Made by a program: the position numbers and the translations under genes
NCBI GenBank assembly: GCA_023231065.1
Contig: JALNWE010000083.1
Coordinates: 1-11,472 of the forward strand
DNA length: 11,472 nucleotides
DNA from: Bacteroidales bacterium
GTDB lineage: Bacteria > Bacteroidota > Bacteroidia > Bacteroidales > FEN-979
Reading direction: 5' to 3'
The notes under the pieces: model-generated
The model's database searches: none
The model's input: only the letters and a program-made list of their open reading frames with translations
What the model was told of the DNA's origin: nothing
Shown: positions 7,397 to 11,472 of the stretch, piece after piece
How the letters are laid out: every line of letters begins with the position of its first letter
How positions within the stretch are numbered: position 1 is the first letter of the stretch

Positions 7397-10300
7397 ATGA
7401 AAAAATGTTTTACATGGATAGCGCTGATTTTTTCAGTACTTTCTTTGAACGCGGGTGTGATCGAAAAAACTTACTATTTCAGCGACTACTCCGTAAAAAA
7501 CCACGGCAATTATCAAACCATTGCCTTCCCCAACTCTTTGCTCACCGGGCTGGAAGGGGAACCCGCCTTACCTTACTGTGCTGTCTCCCTCATACTACCT
7601 CCGGGGCAATCTGCTGAATCGATTGAATTTATTGGTGTGGAAGAGACCGGAATTGAAGGTTATTTTCAACTTTATCCCCAACAAGCCGTTCGCCCAATAT
7701 CCCTGGGAAGTTCAGGCAAATTTCTGAAAAACGAATCAGTTTATAGCATGGATGCAGGGTATCCTGTAAAACAGACGGGACAACTATCCACTCAATATAT
7801 GAATGGATTTGCATTTGTCCATTCCACTTTTACTCCCGTCCGGTATAACCCCGCGAAAGGAACGGTCACTTTTTACAAGCAGGTCACCATCCGGATTAAG
7901 ACCAAAACCGACAGCAAAAGCGCTACTGCCCTGAAAAACATCACCTCAAACCCAGAGATCCTTCAATCGGTTAAAGGCCTTTCCCAGAACCCCGAAGCAA
8001 TAAACCAGTATCCAACCCGCAAAAGCAGGACCGACGACTACCAGATGATGATCATTACGCCTTCATCTTTCGAAACGGCTTATCAATCCTTGATCGACAT
8101 GTATAAAACAAGAGGGATTAAAGCGCTTACCGTTACCAAAGAATATATCCTCGCGAACATGACAGGCCAGGATGACGCGGAAAAGGTCAGGAATTACATT
8201 ATTCAGGAATATCAGGCTCATGCCGTTGAATATGTCCTTTTAGGCGGAGATGTTGACCTGATACCTTACCGTGGTTTTTATTGTTATGTCCAATCGGGTT
8301 CGGGTTATGAAGACTACGGTATCCCCGCTGACCTTTATTTCTCAGCCCTCGATGGCAACTGGAATACCAATGGCGACAGCAAATGGGGTGAACCGGGTGA
8401 AGACGATTTGTTACCGGAAGTCTCCGTTGCAAGGTTCACTGTCGGTAACCTGAGCGAATTGAATAACATGTTGAATAAATCCATCTCCTATCAAAGTACG
8501 CCGGTATTAGGCGACATGAAACATCCATTGCTGGCGGGGGAACATCTTTATGATGATCCCAACACGGAAGGGAGCCAATACCTGGAACTGCTGATAGGCC
8601 ATCATGAAGATAACGGTTATACGACGGATGGGATCACCCCCGACAACGCGATCGACAAGATGTACGATGAGACTAACTATTGGTCCGCATCCGATCTGAT
8701 TAACCGTTTCAATCAGGGCCGGGCTTTTCTCTATCATTCCGGTCATGCCAACGAGACCTATGTCATGAAATTATCGAACAGCGACATTACCAATGCGAAT
8801 TTTTCACAGGTTAACGGTATCATTCACAATTTTACTTTTGTTTCAACTCATGGCTGTAATTGCGGAGCCTTTGATTATTCAGATTGTATTGCCGAAAAAA
8901 TGGTCAATATCAGCAATTTTGCCGCAGGTTTTATCGGTAACTCGCGTTATGGCTGGTTCAATGAAGGCCAGACAGAAGGTCCGTCAGCCCACCTGCAACG
9001 TGAATTTACAGATGCATTATATGGCGATGGGTACTTACGTATTGGCAAAGCACATGCGGAATCAAAAGCGAAAACAGCCCCCTGGGTCACTGCCCCCGGA
9101 CAATGGGAACCAGGCGCCCTTCGCTGGAATTTCTATGATTGCAACCTCCTGGGCGATCCGGCTTTATCCCTGTGGACCATTGAGCCCATGACCGTCCAAG
9201 CCAATTACCAGGCAGCACTTCCTTTGGGCGTGCCTACTTTAGCGGTTAGCGTTACATCCGGTGGTTCCCCGGTCCCATTGGTAAACTGTGTCCTGATCAA
9301 AGATAATGTGGCGCATGGCATCGCCGGTACCGATGCAAGCGGGAACGCAGTCATCGCCATCGATCCTCCTTTTGCTGAAGTAGGTGAAGCCCAGTTGATC
9401 ATTTCCGGTAACAATTGTTTGCCGCAGACATTTCCTGTCACGATCATCCCCAATGAAGGCGCTTTCGTGATCAGCAGTTCACAAACAATTAACGACAGTC
9501 TTGGAAATAATAATGGCCTGATGGATTACAATGATACCATTCTTCTGACCCTCACGATGAAAAACGTGGGTTCAGTCCCGGTATCTAACGTCAATGTCGC
9601 CCTTTCGACTGCCGATTCTTATATTACCATTAATGACGCTATTGAAAATTATGGAAATATTGCCGCTAATGATTCCGTTACCATTCCGTTCGGATTCAAA
9701 TTTACAGTAGCATCAAATATTCCTGATAACCACCTGACTCCTTTTGAAGTTGTCGCTTCCGACGGTACAAACTCATGGACAACCGACATCACCCTTATTG
9801 CCCATGCTCCTGTATTCCAGGTTGGCACAATGACTATTTCCGATCCCAATGGCAATAATAACGGCCGCCTCGACCCGGGTGAAACGGCCGATGTTACAGT
9901 GACGGCAACCAATACCGGAAGCAGTACTGCCATTAACGCCATGGCCATGCTCAACAATCCGAATGGTAATATGACCATCAATACACCATCCATTGATCTT
10001 GGGAATGTTGTTCCCGGTGTCCCTGTATCAGCCACTTTCAACGTTACGGTAGATCCTTCATCGCCGGTTGGCTCGGTCGCCGACCTGAATTATTCTATTA
10101 CATCCGGAGATTATTCTGCCGAAAAAACCTTCTCCGTGAAAATCGGACTGGTCCTGGAAGATTTTGAATCCGGTGGATTTACACAGTTTCCATGGGCCCA
10201 GGGAGGAAACCAGCCCTGGTCGATTACCAATGTCAGCCCTTACGAAGGACTTTATTCGGCTAAATCAGGGGCCATTTCGCACAGCCAGAATTCAGATCTT

Positions 10301-11472
10301 AGCATTCAGCTTGATGTAAGTATTGCCGACAGTATCTCATTCTTTTTGAAAACTTCTTCCGAAAGCAATTATGACTTTCTTAAATTTTTCCTGGATGGGA
10401 CAAGCATTGGCGAATGGTCGGGTGAAACGGACTGGACACGCGCGGCTTTTCCGGTTACTGCCGGAAATCATACCTTCAAATGGGAATACATGAAAGACGG
10501 CAGTGTTTCGAACGGAAGCGATTGTGCATGGATTGATTATATTGTATTCCCGGCCACCGGGGCATCGGGCGTTTCAGTAAGCGGTGAGATTACTTATGCC
10601 AATACCGCGAACACTCCTTTAGGCGGATTAACGGTTAACCTGAAAAATAGTGGTGGCGCCACCATCGGGACCACTACTACCAATGCCGCGGGAAATTATT
10701 CCTTTACTTCTGTCCCTTCGGGTTCCTATACTTTTGAGGTCAGTACAACAAAACCTTGGAACGGCGTATCTGCAGCCGACGTGTTGCTGTATGGCAAACA
10801 CATTGCCAACATCGAACTGCTTTCAGGAATTTATCTGAACTCGGGAGATGTCAACGCTTCTGCTACGCTCACGGCGTCAGATGTATTGCTGATCAAAAAA
10901 AGAATTGCCGTTATCATCAATTCCTTCCCGACCGGGGACTGGCTTTTCAATAATACTCCGTTCGTTGTTGGCAGCGCCGATCTGACCCAAGACTTCAATG
11001 GCATTGTTTTTGGCGATGCCAATGGATCTTACATTCCAGCTGCCAGCAAATCTGTCCCCGTCCAGAAAGGCATGATCCGGCTGGTACCCATCGCTTCGGC
11101 CAATGAAGGTTTCGTTGTCCCGGTTACAGTTTCTGATATGCCGGATCTTGGATCCTTCCAGTTCACGGTCCAGTATGATCCTTCCAGGATCTCCCTGAAA
11201 GAGGTCAGTGACTGGTACCCCGGAATTGAAGAAGCCTTCATCGGGACCCCGGCCCCCGGACTGATTACCGTCGTTTGGGCTGCCGATGTCCATGGTATTT
11301 CTATCAACGATGGAATTCTGTGTAAACTTCATTTTGTTTCCACGACCGAAAATGGATCGGCGCTCGCTATCACCGGAAATCCGACACCCGTTGAATTTAC
11401 CGATTATGAAGGCAATGTATTTGAACCCAGTATCCTGAAAAGCGCGGATAATTCAAACTTTGCAGATGAAAG
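7397..11472 (+). CDS. Divergent C25 peptidase with dockerin and cohesin, 3' end outside window
   Basis: An open frame from ATG 7397 runs to the right edge (1358 codons, no stop). A signal peptide (1-19, ending SLNA) leads into a pro-region ending at a basic cluster R208-K-S-R211. The C25 catalytic domain covers about 212-595. Catalytic residues are inferred as His450 (HSGHANE), Cys487 (THGCNCGAFD; chosen because it lies five residues before the conserved F-D as in the other C25 proteins) and possibly Glu382 (AGEH). His-Cys spacing is 37 rather than the 33 seen in the two neighbours. The domain ends with the family's LGDP (585-588). An Ig-like domain (about 597-690), two CARDB-like modules with Asn/Gly loops at 700-712 and 816-829, a jelly-roll (915-1053), a CnaB-like domain (1057-1116), a dockerin-like pair (1117-1177) and a cohesin (about 1226-1350) follow; the T9SS tail should lie just outside. 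The tail closely matches the Kgp-like protein while the head does not, and it lacks the Rgp or Kgp specificity signatures. Substrate preference is unknown. The start is supported by the signal peptide and an upstream TAATTTTG element. Confidence 0.94.
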   Translation, partial: MKKCFTWIALIFSVLSLNAGVIEKTYYFSDYSVKNHGNYQTIAFPNSLLTGLEGEPALPYCAVSLILPPGQSAESIEFIGVEETGIEGYFQLYPQQAVRPISLGSSGKFLKNESVYSMDAGYPVKQTGQLSTQYMNGFAFVHSTFTPVRYNPAKGTVTFYKQVTIRIKTKTDSKSATALKNITSNPEILQSVKGLSQNPEAINQYPTRKSRTDDYQMMIITPSSFETAYQSLIDMYKTRGIKALTVTKEYILANMTGQDDAEKVRNYIIQEYQAHAVEYVLLGGDVDLIPYRGFYCYVQSGSGYEDYGIPADLYFSALDGNWNTNGDSKWGEPGEDDLLPEVSVARFTVGNLSELNNMLNKSISYQSTPVLGDMKHPLLAGEHLYDDPNTEGSQYLELLIGHHEDNGYTTDGITPDNAIDKMYDETNYWSASDLINRFNQGRAFLYHSGHANETYVMKLSNSDITNANFSQVNGIIHNFTFVSTHGCNCGAFDYSDCIAEKMVNISNFAAGFIGNSRYGWFNEGQTEGPSAHLQREFTDALYGDGYLRIGKAHAESKAKTAPWVTAPGQWEPGALRWNFYDCNLLGDPALSLWTIEPMTVQANYQAALPLGVPTLAVSVTSGGSPVPLVNCVLIKDNVAHGIAGTDASGNAVIAIDPPFAEVGEAQLIISGNNCLPQTFPVTIIPNEGAFVISSSQTINDSLGNNNGLMDYNDTILLTLTMKNVGSVPVSNVNVALSTADSYITINDAIENYGNIAANDSVTIPFGFKFTVASNIPDNHLTPFEVVASDGTNSWTTDITLIAHAPVFQVGTMTISDPNGNNNGRLDPGETADVTVTATNTGSSTAINAMAMLNNPNGNMTINTPSIDLGNVVPGVPVSATFNVTVDPSSPVGSVADLNYSITSGDYSAEKTFSVKIGLVLEDFESGGFTQFPWAQGGNQPWSITNVSPYEGLYSAKSGAISHSQNSDLSIQLDVSIADSISFFLKTSSESNYDFLKFFLDGTSIGEWSGETDWTRAAFPVTAGNHTFKWEYMKDGSVSNGSDCAWIDYIVFPATGASGVSVSGEITYANTANTPLGGLTVNLKNSGGATIGTTTTNAAGNYSFTSVPSGSYTFEVSTTKPWNGVSAADVLLYGKHIANIELLSGIYLNSGDVNASATLTASDVLLIKKRIAVIINSFPTGDWLFNNTPFVVGSADLTQDFNGIVFGDANGSYIPAASKSVPVQKGMIRLVPIASANEGFVVPVTVSDMPDLGSFQFTVQYDPSRISLKEVSDWYPGIEEAFIGTPAPGLITVVWAADVHGISINDGILCKLHFVSTTENGSALAITGNPTPVEFTDYEGNVFEPSILKSADNSNFADE
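9815..11472 (+). repeat. Tail module repeat, copy in the third peptidase gene
   Basis: This copy covers residues 807-1358 and runs into the window edge. Shared blocks with the Kgp-like protein include GRLDPGETAD, LEDFESGGFTQF, TRAA, GNHTFKWEY, DCAWIDYI, TYANTANT, LKNSGGAT, DVLLY, ELLSGIYL, SGDVNAS, GDANGSYIP, LGSFQFTVQYDPS and GTPAPG. Similarity falls off sharply in the catalytic half, which suggests the tail was duplicated or homogenised separately from the heads. The true right boundary lies outside the window. Confidence 0.8.
10736..11446 (+). other. Dockerin-like pair plus cohesin domain in the third peptidase
   Basis: Residues 1114-1350. This has the same arrangement as in the Kgp-like protein: a degenerate first repeat (TTKPWNGVSAAD, only D1128 retained) and a canonical second loop D1151-V-N-A-S-A-T-L-T-A-S-D1162 with helix VLLIKKRIA. 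A cohesin then begins near MIRLVP (1226), with LGSFQFTVQYDPSR, a GLITVVWAAD strand and LCKLHFVS. The Gly at loop position 6 is replaced by Ala. The cohesin is complete in the window, and the last eight residues look like the linker to a sorting domain. Confidence 0.77.

Noticed and set aside
2884..11472. Insertion sequence or transposon explaining the inverted repeat
   Set aside because: The repeat is in-frame coding sequence for shared domains; there is no transposase, no target-site duplication and no terminal inverted repeats at its ends.
1..11472. CRISPR array, tRNA or rRNA
   Set aside because: No short direct repeats with regular spacers and no tRNA-like cloverleaf or rRNA sequence were seen; nearly all of the window is accounted for by three long coding frames.

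Overview
The window is an accessory-type locus from a member of the Bacteroidota. It encodes three large secreted proteins that all belong to the gingipain family of cysteine peptidases (MEROPS C25). The evidence for the phylum is a complete type IX secretion (T9SS) C-terminal sorting domain on the middle protein, the C25 pro-peptide/catalytic/Ig-like architecture, AT-rich leaders without Shine-Dalgarno sequences, and one good match to the Bacteroidota -7 promoter element (TAnnTTTG). The species cannot be named from the window. The dockerin and cohesin modules suggest an environmental, polymer-degrading anaerobe rather than an oral pathogen, but that is inference.

Layout. Positions 1-2514 (minus, 3' end outside the window) encode an Arg-gingipain (Rgp)-like C25 peptidase. 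Positions 2515-2607 are a short gap holding a strong hairpin terminator. Positions 2608-6975 (minus, complete, 1455 aa) encode a Lys-gingipain (Kgp)-like C25 peptidase. Positions 6976-7396 are a divergent intergenic region with a bidirectional terminator-like hairpin, nested inverted repeats and candidate promoters. Positions 7397-11472 (plus, 3' end outside the window) encode a third, more divergent C25 peptidase. The two edge genes are open to the window boundary, so only partial products can be described.

Shared design. Each protein starts with a signal peptide and a pro-region of about 200 residues. A C25 catalytic domain and an Ig-like domain follow, and then two CARDB-like beta-sandwich modules, each opening with an Asp/Asn/Gly-rich putative calcium loop. 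In the second and third proteins the tail continues with a jelly-roll/adhesin-like domain, a carboxypeptidase-regulatory (CnaB-like) domain, a dockerin-like pair of repeats and a cohesin domain. The T9SS sorting domain closes the second protein and is expected just beyond the right edge for the third. The tails of genes 2 and 3 are very similar and lie in opposite orientation, so they form an imperfect inverted repeat of about 1.65 kb. The catalytic heads are diverged.

Reading of the system. Conserved specificity residues suggest complementary Arg-specific and Lys-specific activities from the adjacent minus-strand pair, plus a third peptidase of unknown specificity. Because cohesin and dockerin modules sit on the same T9SS-exported peptidases, a plausible but untested model is a self-assembling extracellular proteolytic complex on the cell surface, perhaps activated by cross-cleavage of the pro-regions.
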